Shown here one piece after another: positions 27,308 to 38,364 of a stretch of DNA of 64,000 nt. Each line of letters begins with the position of its first letter. Positions within the stretch are counted from its first letter, which is position 1. The notes beneath the pieces are model-generated. The model worked only from the letters and a program-made list of their open reading frames with translations, was not told the origin of the DNA and searched no databases. The position numbers and the translations under genes are program-made. The DNA is from Chionis minor. Taxonomy: Eukaryota > Chordata > Aves > Charadriiformes > Chionididae. Location of the stretch: NCBI GenBank assembly GCA_013398295.1, contig VZSF01002028.1, positions 62,303 through 126,302 on the forward strand, read 5' to 3'.

Positions 27308-29689
27308 TTTTGATTTGTTACCAAAAGTCAAAACAGACGCTCTGCAGTGAGGATGCTCACACAGCTGGCACCAAAATAACTAAGATATAAATTACTACAG
27401 ATTTCATCATTTTTATTCCTGGTTTTGTAAATGCAAAAACTCTCACACTCATTCATCCCCTAGATTTATATAAAAACACAACAGTACCAACTGGAAGAAT
27501 TCCACAGTCAACTAGGCATACATGTCACGATTGTGAGTTTGTTAATACAAGGAAGTTGCACCAGCACAACTTGAATCTACATTTGAGCCTTTATAGCTTA
27601 AAACTCTGCACAAGAATGTACAAGACAAGTGTGGCATGTTCTGGTTAGATTAATCTTTTCATAATCAACACATCAGCTAAACTGAACCAAGCTTGGTTTA
27701 AAGGAATACATAAGAGAACATACACTGAGTTTTGCATGGTGTTACTTTATATTCACAACCTGATTTACAGCACAGCTATTTTTGAATCAACAAATCGAGC
27801 AGTAGTTTCACATAATGAAAGTTTCCTTAAACCTTTACTACAACCCATGACAAATTGAGCTGCTTAGCCAAAAATTATTACTTGACATAAATTCCGTAAA
27901 ATTGAAAATCAAGTAATCCTTTATCACCATCTCGCCGCGCAACAAAAAAAACCTGTTCTCAAAGACAGTCTTTGAAAACAAATAAGAGCATGAAAAATAT
28001 AAGACGAAGCACGAAGGCAGCAAACCTTTAAAGAGCTTCTAGTGAGGGTAAAACCACCATCCACAAGTTGTAGCAAAGCAAACCATGCTTCAAACGAAGA
28101 ACAAAAACATGGTTGCAAGTGCAGATTACGCAACATTTAAGAAGTAAAACTACGAGGGGTTTATCAGAGTCAACACACTTATGCAGCATTTCAGAAACAA
28201 CTAGTTCTGTACTCGTGGTTATGTGGTCAAAGCATTTCCTTAGTACGCGTACGTACAGCTTGCAGTTCCCTCCGAGATGTAAGGATACCCGCACACACAC
28301 ACCATGATGGCATCGTTCTAACCACAAGAATGGAGGCCGAGTGGTTAGTGAGGTCATCAAAACACTGCGATATGTTGTGTATATCTCTGTTTTTCTCGAT
28401 TATGTCAATTTTTTTGACTTCAATTACTGCCTCGAGTTGCTGGCTAAAAGACGGTTACAATCTCCCTAAAAAAGGGAAATGAAAAAAAACCTGTCGGATC
28501 TAGCTCCTAATTTTCTGCTTGGTTACTAAACCCCAATTGCGGAGACACCCCCACTACCCAAGCGCTGAAGTGAACTTGTGTACTCGCAATACAGAAAGAT
28601 TAATGCACATGTAAAATTCCGTGGGATCAGCGCCTTGAGATGTGCTCAGAGTATTGCACTATTTATTTTTGTCAAGTTTATTAAGTACCTAGGAAAATCT
28701 CATTATAAATAAAGCAGCGCGCTCTTAATAAAACTTCACATTCACGGTAAGTTTTCCATTTATAATGGGGTTTATATATGTACACTTTTTAAATTTTAAC
28801 TCCATGTTTTAATTTAATTTCATACATTCATATATTTACTTTCTTTGTATTTCTCAAACTAAAAAACTCGTCCATTTATTTCTTCCATTTCCTAAATGCT
28901 AGAAGAACTACAGGTTTAAAGACTTATTTTTATGCTTAGAAATCTCGCACTGAAAGTATCCATTTACACTGAAAAAACCCAAACTTCAGGCTCCATTAAT
29001 AGCGCTACTGCAAAAATACAAAACGGTCACAGAAGCTATAAGCAAATACCCCATGAAATATTCACAGACAAGCACCATTTTCCAATCTATTGAGCTCCCA
29101 GTTCAGAAACCTCAAGTGCTATTATCAGGCTACACTCAATCAACATTTGCAGCTTTTAGTCAACAGAACTTTTGTACTCAGGAGTGTTTTGAAAACCTGA
29201 CCCATAGCTGCTTAAAATTTGGGTTAGCAAGCTTAACTTTCAACTGTTTCAGTTCCTTTGCTTCTGGGGGGGGGGGGCAGGCAGTGAGGGTGGAAAGCTT
29301 ATTTTAGTTACTGGAAGTCTCTAACTTGTTACTGTCACTTCTTTTAAAAACTGAGTCAATTTTGAAGATAACAAAGAAGAAGTGAATAACACAGCATTCA
29401 CCTGACCCTGTAAACGCCTGATTACACTGTAAACTTGAAAAAATTACTGTCTTCAGCAGGAAAAAGTACTCCAGCTAACGGTTCCTGCTGCATCTTATGG
29501 TTTTGCTTGTATCAATAGCTTTAAAAATGTAGCGTATATCCCACTGATATTCTAGAGTTTCTTTTTTATAAAAAAAACCACACAGGTATTTATCCACAGA
29601 TTTCCATCTTCCACTAGCACAGCTAAAAAAGAGTTTCTAGCAATCCTTAATTTGATTTAAAGCACTTATTTTTTATGTAAGTACTTCCA

Positions 29690-29960
29690 TAATTTCATCT
29701 TGATTTATATTTGTAATGCCTGCTGGAGTGTGGCACTCATGTTAATTAGATTAAGGGGTCTTCAGCTGTACTGCGGGCCCTCCACTCTTCCACCCACTTT
29801 GTTTCTAACTGTCATTAACCTCTAGGAAATGCCCTCCTTGTCGGTCATTATTGTTTAATTATACCTCATAGTTATGTCATCACATCTGTGAAATATAATC
29901 TTTCATAACAACACAGCTGTGAAACATGACACTCCCGCCCAGCAGTGAAATTCTGGTTAC
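29690..29960. promoter_or_regulatory. Candidate conserved non-coding element
   Basis: A stretch without repeats or CpG that is packed with homeodomain-type cores: TTAATTAGATTAA at 29742-29754, TTAATTA at 29855-29861, further ATTA/TAAT cores, and ATGTCATCACATCTGTG from 29874. Developmental enhancers in long first introns often look like this. The call rests on motif density alone. Confidence 0.2.
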
Positions 29961-32592
29961 AGCAGATTACACATACGCATGATGTCGATGGAGGAAGTGA
30001 TAGGAATTCGAAGGCCCTTGATTTTTAACAGTTTCATCGTGTTAGAAGGTACGTGCAGTCCTCAAGAAAGGTCTCAGAAACTCTTCCTCCTTCCTCACCC
30101 CTCCTCACAAAACCTGCCGTAAATTTTAGGAATAACTACTTCTAAAGAGAGCTTATAACAGAAGTTTTATACAGAAAAAGTTAAGTGAGAAGAAACCTCA
30201 GAAATAGAATCTACGAGGCCAGGATCTTTTTTTTTTTATTTTTAACACACACTATGGATTACATCTGAAATACAACTTTTTTTCCTGGAACGCTCTGCTT
30301 CCATTCATGATCTCATAACACACAACCATCTCCTTTGCTTGTAATATAACAGCAGCAGTGATTGCAGTGGTCCAAAAGAAACAGGACTTTGCATATTTCT
30401 ACTATCCTTTACGATGCAAAAAACCAAACCCCAAAACAAACAAAACCAAGAAAGAGGATAACTATTCAAACAACTGGTTCTTAGAAGCTTACCAGCAAGC
30501 GCTCCCCACATCACAAGGATCTCCCATCTAAACAATCGAATGTAATGGCCATTAATTCCTGAAATTTAACGTAAGCTGTACATTCTGCTGGTGCATGGAG
30601 TAGGTGTGGTTGTATCAAACAGGACAGTAATGTTACCGTAAAATAATATTCAGAAAAAAATACAGTTTGTACTGTAAAGTTTGTGTACTAAGACTTATCT
30701 TCACTTTGTCCTATTTTTGATGATATTAGTTGGTTAGCAGTAAGCATACAGGCTTCTCTACAGAAAAGAAATGGCACCAACCAGGGCTTTGATTTGTTTG
30801 CTGAGGGAGGGGGGAGATTTGTCTACGTGTTTGTGGAGGGGGGTGACTGGGAGGGAACTGTCTGATTTTTCAAGAGTGGAGATAACAGTGGACAGGAGAA
30901 CAGTTTAAAACCTCAATCAAGACTGTATATAACAAGCTTCAACAGGATTATTTTTTTTCCTGGTCTGGGTTACAAAGCCTTGACGGGCCAGTAGAAGGCA
31001 AGGAGTTGTTTACCTGCTAGAAGCATGGGGGCAAATTCCTTTAGATTGATGCAAAACATTTTCCTACTCTGGAAGTCAGAAAGGGAGGAGCATTGAGTTT
31101 ATTTATGTAGCTCAAACAGCGGCCAAGCAAAGAGGATGCCTTATTGTGCAGAGTTCATAACTGTACATTAAACCCCTCCCTTTAAAGCGATGAAGAAGGA
31201 AAATTGCCTTTCCCATTCCGGGAGTCACAAGCAAATGGAAGGGGAGAGAAGTAAGCAACCAAGTCACTCCTTGAGAGAGTTTCAGAGTACAATGCTTATG
31301 ATTAACCAACTGCAGAAACAGAATGACAGGGAGGAGAGAGCTCGCACAGATAAACCCAGAGCCAGAGGGAGCGACAAGAGAAATGCCCCGAGCTTCGGGT
31401 GGTCTTGTTTTACAAAGCAAGATTAATTAAACAGACACTAAAGGACATCTCTTAGAAAATGAAACACGTTACAAACCAAAACGCCTCAGAGAGCAAGCAG
31501 CTGGGGAGTTATAACTAAATTACTAAGTACAAAATGAAGCAGCCTGCAAAGGAAATGAGTAATTAAAAAACCCTCCCCTGAGCAACAGGCTGGCGAGAGA
31601 GGGATAACTCCAGGACCCTGGTGCTGGAGGTAACCGGTACCAAAGCCAAAAACTGCCAGATGAAAACAGATGTTTTATACAAACAACAAAAAGCCTAGTG
31701 GAACATCATAAAAACACAATCTCCTGCCTTTACAGCGCGTTTTCACTCAGAGATGGCATTAGACACAGTCTGCCTAGTACGACCTGAAGAGACGCATGCA
31801 GGAATTACATCACCCACCACCACCACGCTGCCGCCCCCCGGGGTGAAGCGCTGCAGTCGTTGGACAGTGCTCAGCAACCATAAACAATGTTTTCGGAGGA
31901 AGAAATAGGTTAACGCCAACCTCATTCTTCTTTCTGCAAGAGAGTTCATCCAAAGCACAGCGCAGAAAACCCTCCTGCAGCCCTCTCCCCTTCCCCAACG
32001 CGGTAAAGACAACCTTGGGCGCCTGCTCTTCAGGGCTCCCGGTGAGCAACATCACCACTATCTTGGTCTGACTCCCTCTTTTTTCTGCCACCCCAGAGAG
32101 ACACCAGGGACGACATCCAACTTGCCAACCCTAAAATAAGCACTCTGCCAAAGTGGTTTTCCAACTTTTTCCACTAGGTCTTTTTCAGGGAAGACAAGCC
32201 CTGGGTGTAGCAAGTTTCAGCCCACTGACAAGAGTCCTTTTCTCAGTTATCTTCTGGAAACCCCTTACGGGTCACCAGTTGAACACAAGCCTGTTCGCAG
32301 GCAGGTGTGGAAGATGATGACCAAGGGGGACAGCCCGCTGGAGGAGCAGTGTGGAGTGAGGGGCTCGCACTGTTTCCCCAGATGTGGGTCCCTTAGAGGG
32401 TGAACATCATCCCCTTTCTCAGTCGTGGACAGCAGCAAGGCCAAGGAGGCGAGGACATCCTTTGCCGACGCTGAGGTGGACATCTCTCCCTGCCACCTTG
32501 GGACCTCCATTGGGGGTGTGTGTGTGGGGTCACTCTGTTGTTGCACAGAGGGTTCCTCACCCCCTAGGACCAACTTCAAGCAAGGAGCCCCA

Positions 32593-32743
32593 CACCATCC
32601 CCTCAGGGTCTCCACGGTCTGGAGAGGGCCTCGAGGCCACCTTCTTCAGGGGCAGTCCCTCACCATCCCCTCAGGGTCTCCACGGTCTGGAGAGGGCCTC
32701 GAGGCCACCTTCTTCAGGGGCAGTCCCTCACCATCCCCTCAGG
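32593..32743. repeat. 68-bp tandem repeat, 2.2 copies
   Basis: The 68 bases at 32593-32660 recur without a mismatch at 32661-32728, and a third copy begins at 32729 but diverges after about 15 bases. The unit begins CACCATCCCCTCAGGG and ends GGGGCAGTCCCT. Perfect identity points to a recent duplication or a length-polymorphic minisatellite. Confidence 0.95.
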
Positions 32744-32903
32744 CCCTCTGTGAGCCGGGGGGATCCCTCACCCCCTGTCGCAGGTGGCCCCTCACCGTCA
32801 CCCCCGGCCCTTCTCCCGTCTCCTCGGCGGGGCCGAGGGACCCCTCACCGTCCCCCTCCTCCTCGGACCCCCCCCCCTCCACCCAGCCCCGCGGTCCCTC
32901 TCC
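32744..32903. repeat. Degenerate CCCTCACC-based minisatellite
   Basis: The core CCCTCACC, which also closes and opens the neighbouring 68-bp units, recurs at irregular 20-50 bp spacing (near 32764, 32790 and 32840) in pyrimidine-rich DNA up to the assembly gap. It looks like a decayed extension of the same satellite. No splice donor or FOXK1 coding sequence could be fixed here on the minus strand. Confidence 0.5.
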
Positions 32904-33015
32904 NNNNNNNNNNNNNNNNNNNNNNNNNNNNNNNNNNNNNNNNNNNNNNNNNNNNNNNNNNNNNNNNNNNNNNNNNNNNNNNNNNNNNNNNNNNNNNNNN
33001 NNNNNNNNNNNNNNN
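32904..33015. other. Assembly gap of 112 N
   Basis: A run of 112 N inside the CpG island, bordered by GC-rich repeats on both sides. Such sequence commonly drops out of assemblies. The real missing length may differ from 112. Confidence 0.99.
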
Positions 33016-33119
33016 GGGCTCTGCCGGGCGCCGGCCCCGGCCCCGGCCCCGGCCCCGGCCCCCTCCTCGGGCAGGTGCTGAGGGGCCGCCCCTCGCCCCT
33101 CCTTCTGCCGGCTGCGTGA
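33016..33119 (-). CDS. FOXK1: Possible fragment of FOXK1 exon 1, upstream of FHA domain
   Basis: On the minus strand one frame reads a Gly-Ala repeat (from the GGGGCC units) and then R-Q-S-P exactly at the gap edge; the proline is fixed because its codon begins CC. In the mammalian FOXK1 I remember, an Ala/Gly-rich linker followed by RQSP stands just before the FHA domain. The FHA-coding part and the exon donor would then lie in the gap. Against this, the upstream frame shows no match to the conserved FOXK1 N terminus, and four residues next to low-complexity sequence could match by chance. The right-hand boundary given is arbitrary. Confidence 0.3.
33033..33062. repeat. (GGCCCC)5 hexanucleotide repeat
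   Basis: Five perfect GGCCCC units on the plus strand, GGGGCC on the minus strand, 17 bases from the gap edge. It is G-quadruplex-prone and a likely cause of the adjacent gap. Confidence 0.95.
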
Positions 33120-33250
33120 GTTGAATCGCCTCAGAAACGTCCCCCCCGTCCCCAGCCCCGTCGCCGGAGGGGGCGCCCGCACCCCAAAATCGACCCCGCA
33201 GGGGCACATCCAGCCCCCGGGGCACCCCCCGCCTTGGGGCCAGGGCTCCC

Positions 33251-33283
33251 GTGTCCCCGCCGTGTCCCCGCCGTGTCCCTGCC
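33251..33283 (-). repeat. Three 11-bp units with GC-box core
   Basis: Two identical copies of GTGTCCCCGCC and one single-base variant lie head to tail. On the minus strand they read GGCGGGGACAC, containing an SP/KLF-type GGCGGGG core repeated at 11 bp, close to one helical turn. Possibly promoter elements of FOXK1. Confidence 0.7.
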
Positions 33284-33476
33284 GCGGCTGCCCGGGGCCG
33301 GTGGCCTCTCCCTGTCCTTGCCCCCAGCCCCTGCCGCGGCCTGAGGCGGCGATTTCATCCCAGCACGATTTTAACAGCCCTGGCCTGCTTGCGAAGGGCT
33401 CCCGAGGGGGGAAGTTCATCCCAGGTACACCAGGTGTGCGTTGGAAACACCTTAACGCACTTTTACAACCATAGAG

Positions 33477-33556
33477 TTTACACACACACACTCACATATA
33501 TATAAGGTATATACTCATATAGTGTTTTTATACTCATCTAGCTTTATACTCATCTA
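33477..33556. repeat. CA/TA-rich simple repeat and 16-bp duplication
   Basis: A short CA-type run and TATATA stretch lead into TTTATACTCATCTA, which is present at 33527-33540 and again at 33543-33556. It marks the end of the CpG island core. Confidence 0.7.
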
Positions 33557-34749
33557 ATTTTTCATAATAAAGGAGTGTGCGTACATTGTTTAGCTTGCAT
33601 TACATTCTCTCTTACTTCAAATTGGTTTTTATAGGTTTTTTTTCCCCACAAGAATTATTTATATGTTACTTATATGAATGATAAAGTCCATGCGCTTTGC
33701 AGCAGCACGTGCGTGGATGACGTGTACTGCTGTACTGCTTAGATTAAACAGGAAAAACTTTTCTGTATAGGTGAGCCGGTGACACTTTGCAGAATCCCAC
33801 ATCATTAAGCAACCAGAAAATACAATGAATTTGAGAATCTTGGGAGAGGGAGCAGCCGGAATTGCTTATTTCTTCGGCTCATGTGGGGAATGCAGCAGCT
33901 CGTAGCGAGGCTGCTCGACAGCTTAGAGGAGACGGGGACAAAAAAAATAAATCCCGTAACTGGTCAAAAGTGCAGAGCAAATTTCAGCTATGAAGGCTGT
34001 AATTAAACGAGCTGGAATCAGTCCAGGACCACAAGGTTAACATCCAAGTTCCTGGAACATCTTCCCTGCGTTGTTTAATGACTGCTGAGCAGCTGGGACC
34101 TGGGTTAGACATCTCACCCGAGACACCGTCTTCGGTAAGAGCACTCCTTGCCACTGCGGCTCAGTACCAACCGAGGGCGAGAAGGAAAAGTACCATCTAA
34201 CGGAACACCGACACCGCTTCTTACGCCGCAGCGTCCGCTCTCCGGCGAGACTCAGCCGAGCCGGGCACAGCAAAAGGTTGCAGTGCCCAGGGCAGGAGAG
34301 GGAGGAAAGGCATCCCTGGAGGGGACATGGGGAGGACAGAGGTGGACACAAGAAGTGGCCGCTCCGGAGGCCTGGAATTAAATTACAGCTCTCAAAGTGC
34401 TCTCAAACGGCGAGGAACAAATAAGCGGGGTCACGGCACGCAGCAGTGGCGTAACCTGGGCCCCGGTGGGGAGCTGCTCCGCTCACGCTCGTCTGCCTGA
34501 GCTCCGCTCCTGCCCCAAATCGCTCAGCAGCAGCAAACAACGCTTGTGGCCTGAATGTAAAATGTGGCCATCTGGTAGGTGAGAGCCGGCGTCGCGCACT
34601 GCCTGAGGGGACAGCGAGCTCATGCCTTTTGCCCGTTCACACCGGCACGAGAGTGCTGTTAAGTGTGCTTAAAAAGGGACCCGTGCTGGTAGGCACGCGT
34701 GTGGGAGCGGTGAGGTGAGATCTCGTATCAGAGCAGCGTTTGGCCTGTC

Positions 34750-34771
34750 AAAAAAAAAAAAAAAAAAAAAA
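34750..34771. repeat. Homopolymer A(22)
   Basis: Run of 22 A followed by AGAGAAAG. No retrotransposon body was recognised immediately upstream, so it is listed as a simple repeat only. Confidence 0.9.
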
Positions 34772-37700
34772 GAGAAAGCAGCTCTGTAGAGATTTTAGTT
34801 CATGGCTAAGGATTTTCTAAAACCCCAAATCATGTCATTTGACCAGAAGGGCCCCAAAAGCCATCAGAAATCGGGTGAGGCTGTCAGCAGACATTGTCAG
34901 TAAACGTTTCCACGCCTGCATGGGAAAAGGCGTTGTGGCAAGGCAGGAGCCAACCCCGCATGGGCAGGAGCGGTTCTAAATGCAGGAGTTGTAGGCAGCC
35001 CTGTGGCCCCATCTGATGTGGGGCCAAGAGGTGTGTCGCTGCCAGGGCTGGGTCCCATTACCTCTCCCACACTGGATACGGGCTACAGATTTCTGCAGCT
35101 CCACTCAGGGAATAACCCCAGGGCTGGCACGTGAGGCCGGCTGCAAAGATCCTCGTGCTGCTCAGAGGCTTTCCGAGTGCCCGGGGCGGACCCGGTGCAG
35201 CCTCGCCGCTCCAGGGCTGCAGAGCTGGGGATGCCGATGGGCACGTCCGCACGTGTCACGGTCACTCTGCAGCCGCCAAGACGCTCCTGCCACACCAGTC
35301 GGGGAGATTCTTTTTCCAACATGTCTTTTTCTTTCAGCCTGGAAATTTCTTCTGAGCAGAATTTGCTGCTTAGGCCGGCACCGCCGCCGAGATAAGTCCC
35401 AGCTTCATGCAAAATGTGATCAAGCAATGTACAGGAACAGGATTCCTCCGAGCTGCCTGGTGGGTTGTGCTTAGCGTCGGTGTCTCACCAGCCCGTTCGC
35501 CTGCGGCATCCGTTCCCTAAGCTCCTTGCGCTGCGAGGAACAGAGCGCTCTGCTCGGCTCTAATCCACCCCGCAACAGCATCACACCAAGGGCCCTTCAG
35601 ACAAGGAAACGCTTTGCGCTCCTCCAGTCGACTAATCCTGCTTAAAGTCAAGCCGGCTGCCCCGGTGTAAATGCCTGATGTAAATGCACTCAAAAATGTT
35701 TGAATTAGATTAGTCTCATCCCGTATGGCTGGATTGACTTTAAGGTGGTTTGTTTTCCTCAGCAGGGTTTTAGACGGATGTGTCTGCAGGTGTGGCCAAA
35801 CTTCCTGACTCTACAAGTTGCCTACCAACATATTCAGATGGCCGGGAGCTGCCAGCCAGGAACCACGAGCTGTGGGGAGCCGAAGTGGGGAGCAGCCCCG
35901 GTGGGAGCTGGGGCTGGGGAGGGGGACAGCACGGTCCTTGTGCCACCCCTGTGATGTGCCCAGGCACTGGTGCAATGCTTGGATGTGGGAAGGGCACCTT
36001 GGCCATCCCCGGCCATCCAAGCGGGCGAGCTGCAGGCTTGCTCCAGGCGAGACCATGCTCGAGCACTAGCGTGGTGTGACGTGAGACCCCGTACAAGCAT
36101 GGCTGCTTGTGTACATGCAGAAATATTCCCTCCTGGCATTTCAGAAAGACACCGTGAACCATTTTGAGATGCTGCCCTGCCCTGCTTCATCTGCGCAATG
36201 GAGCAGCGTGAACCAGGAAGAGAAATATTCAAACAAAGCAGCTGGGAAGGGGAGAGCGAGAGCAGAAAGTAGCTGGGATAGAGTCGGCATTACTCAGAGT
36301 GGTGCAAAACCTGACTGTCCTTTGTCAAATATTTGTTTGGCAGTGTGTCATTGCTGACTGTCTCAATACAGTGATACACGGCAGGAATCTGTTTTGCGTT
36401 ATCAGTTGTGGGCAAAAGAATGTAATGGGTTGTTATGGTCACCCAGATACCACCACATTGGGCAAACACAAATCTTGCAAAAACAGCAATAAAAGGGTAC
36501 ATTTCTGCATTTATCTGCTGACTGGCATCTGCTTAAAAACACTTAGTTTCTGTAAGTGAAACGCCGCATTTCTATAGCACTTCATAGAACCGTTGCTCGC
36601 TATTCTGATATATGAGACTGAATACATATTTATCAAGCCCCAATTCCGGAAAGAAGCTGCCCGGCTTCGACACCGCAGGAAATCCGTTCTACCCCCAGAC
36701 CAAAGCATAACTGAAAAGCAGCTTCGGCAGAAAGGAACGGTGTGAGCTGTACGCTGGGCATGAGCTGCTTGATGTATTTACCCAGCAGCTAGACAACACA
36801 TTGATGCTCACAATGAAAGCTAGCCTAATGCACACAGCCCTGACCTGGGGAAGGAGGCGGAGAAGAGTGAAGGAAAGCAATTATTCTAAGGAAAAGGGAC
36901 TGCTGGCTCTGTGCTAGCTCAGTCCAGCATTTCTCCCGAGTGCTGTGCCAGTCTGATGGGGTTAAGGGCGATAGGGCTTCCACTGATGTAAAGTGTGCAG
37001 CATTAGCAAGTGAGCAGGAGACTTCAAGACCTGCATCGCACAAATATTTAGATAAAAGACAAAAGAAGAGGGCTGTGTTCCCTCAAATTCCTGCCCAGCT
37101 CCCTGCGACTCCTTTCCCTTTCCTTTCCCTCAGCCACCAAGTTGGTTTTAAACACCGTTGTGGGTTTTGCCCAAACCAATTTGAAGCCATGTAAGCGATG
37201 TACAATGTGCCCTGTATCTGTGGAGGGGCTTTCCCCAACGCACCTGTGCTCGGGAGCAGCCTCACTTCTTTCTCCAGCTGGGTGGGTTTTAATTCTGCTT
37301 TCTGTCTCAGGGAAATCACAGCGCTGCGGCACAGGAGCAAAAATGCACTTATGTGCGTCTGGTAGGATTTGCTTCTTAACCGAGCGGCTGCAAGAAGTTA
37401 AATAAAATTCATTGTTTTGAAACATATTCACGCGCATGATAGTATCTGTCTCACGCACACACACTCGCACAGTATCTAACCCAGCCTCCCACGGGATTTC
37501 AACCTGTTTTCTCAATTCGGTTGCGTGGTCTGTGCTTTTAACCCCAATCCTTACATCTCTCCAGTGATAAACCTCGGCCCTGATCTGGGGCAACCCATAT
37601 AAATCTGCCTGCCTGCAGAGCCTGCGCCCACGACATGGAGCTCTGACCAGGAGAGCACCTGCGATGCTCGCAGCGGCATTGAGGATGTGACCTGCCACTG

Positions 37701-38348
37701 AGGGTCTGTGGAGTCCAGCGGAGCCCTAATCCCATCCGGGACACCCGTAAATACCCCTCCTCAATCAGAACAGCTTTACAAATCTTTCACAGCAGCTCTG
37801 AGCCAGCTTTTAATGGAGATAACCTGATAGGAAAGGGTTTGCCTGTAGAGGAGGTGATAGAGGAATTCTTGCTTTTCCTGCACAGCTTTTAATCCGCAGA
37901 AGGTTGAAGAGAACACCACCAGTGAGTAAGGAATGTGGCAGGAGCACTCGTGGTCCTGAAAGCTCACATGCAACCCCCCCATTTTTTTCCTGGTGCCACT
38001 AGGCTGCTGTGCTGAAAGGAGCAGTATTGGAGACAGAAAAACGACACGCAGAGAGCGGGACCCAGCACGAGGTGGGCACCGCGTCCACCCTGCTCGGTCA
38101 GGGCTGCCTCCTGCAAGGCGCTGGGTGCTCAGTGTTGGGTGCTGAGCAGCGGCCTCGGTGCCTGGCAAGACGGGGCTAAATGAGATGCTGCATCTGTTAG
38201 CTCCCTCCCAAGAGCAGCACAGCCTGGAAAGATTGTTCTTTCTATAGTAATGAATTTTTCCATTTTTAAATCAGCTGTGATCCTGTTTACTGTAAACTCC
38301 AGTATGCTGGAAATGTTTCTATCACAGCTTACTTAGGTTTTACAGGGA

Positions 38349-38364
38349 TTTTTTTTTTTTTTTT
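38349..38364. repeat. Homopolymer T(16)
   Basis: Run of 16 T in intergenic DNA, with no associated element recognised. Confidence 0.9.

Larger units (their letters stand above)
32745..33355 (-). promoter_or_regulatory. FOXK1: CpG island, probable FOXK1 promoter and first exon
   Basis: This is the densest CpG and G+C region in the window, in sharp contrast with the AT-rich flanks. It lies about 26 kb upstream of FOXK1 exon 2 on the minus strand, where exon 1 is expected. It contains GC-box-like repeats (33251-33283), a GGGGCC repeat and no obvious TATA box, which fits a TATA-less housekeeping promoter. CpG-rich shores extend to about 35.6 kb. The exact transcription start cannot be placed. 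Confidence 0.6.

Noticed and set aside
32593..32743. Regular repeats considered as a CRISPR array
   Set aside because: The 68-bp units are directly abutting and identical throughout, with no unique spacers, and the genome is vertebrate. It is a tandem duplication.
32739..33491. 250-codon minus-strand frame across the N gap
   Set aside because: Its length comes from counting N as coding and from Gly/Arg/Pro-rich CpG-island translation. Only the few residues next to the gap (RQSP) have any support as FOXK1.
37048..37698. 216-codon open frame on the minus strand
   Set aside because: It is the longest ungapped frame in the intergenic region after the one spanning the N gap. The protein shows no recognisable domain, repeat or signal, and overlapping frames of similar quality exist on both strands. 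Length alone is within chance for a G+C-moderate stretch of this size. A blastp or tblastn hit in other birds with conserved frame would change this.
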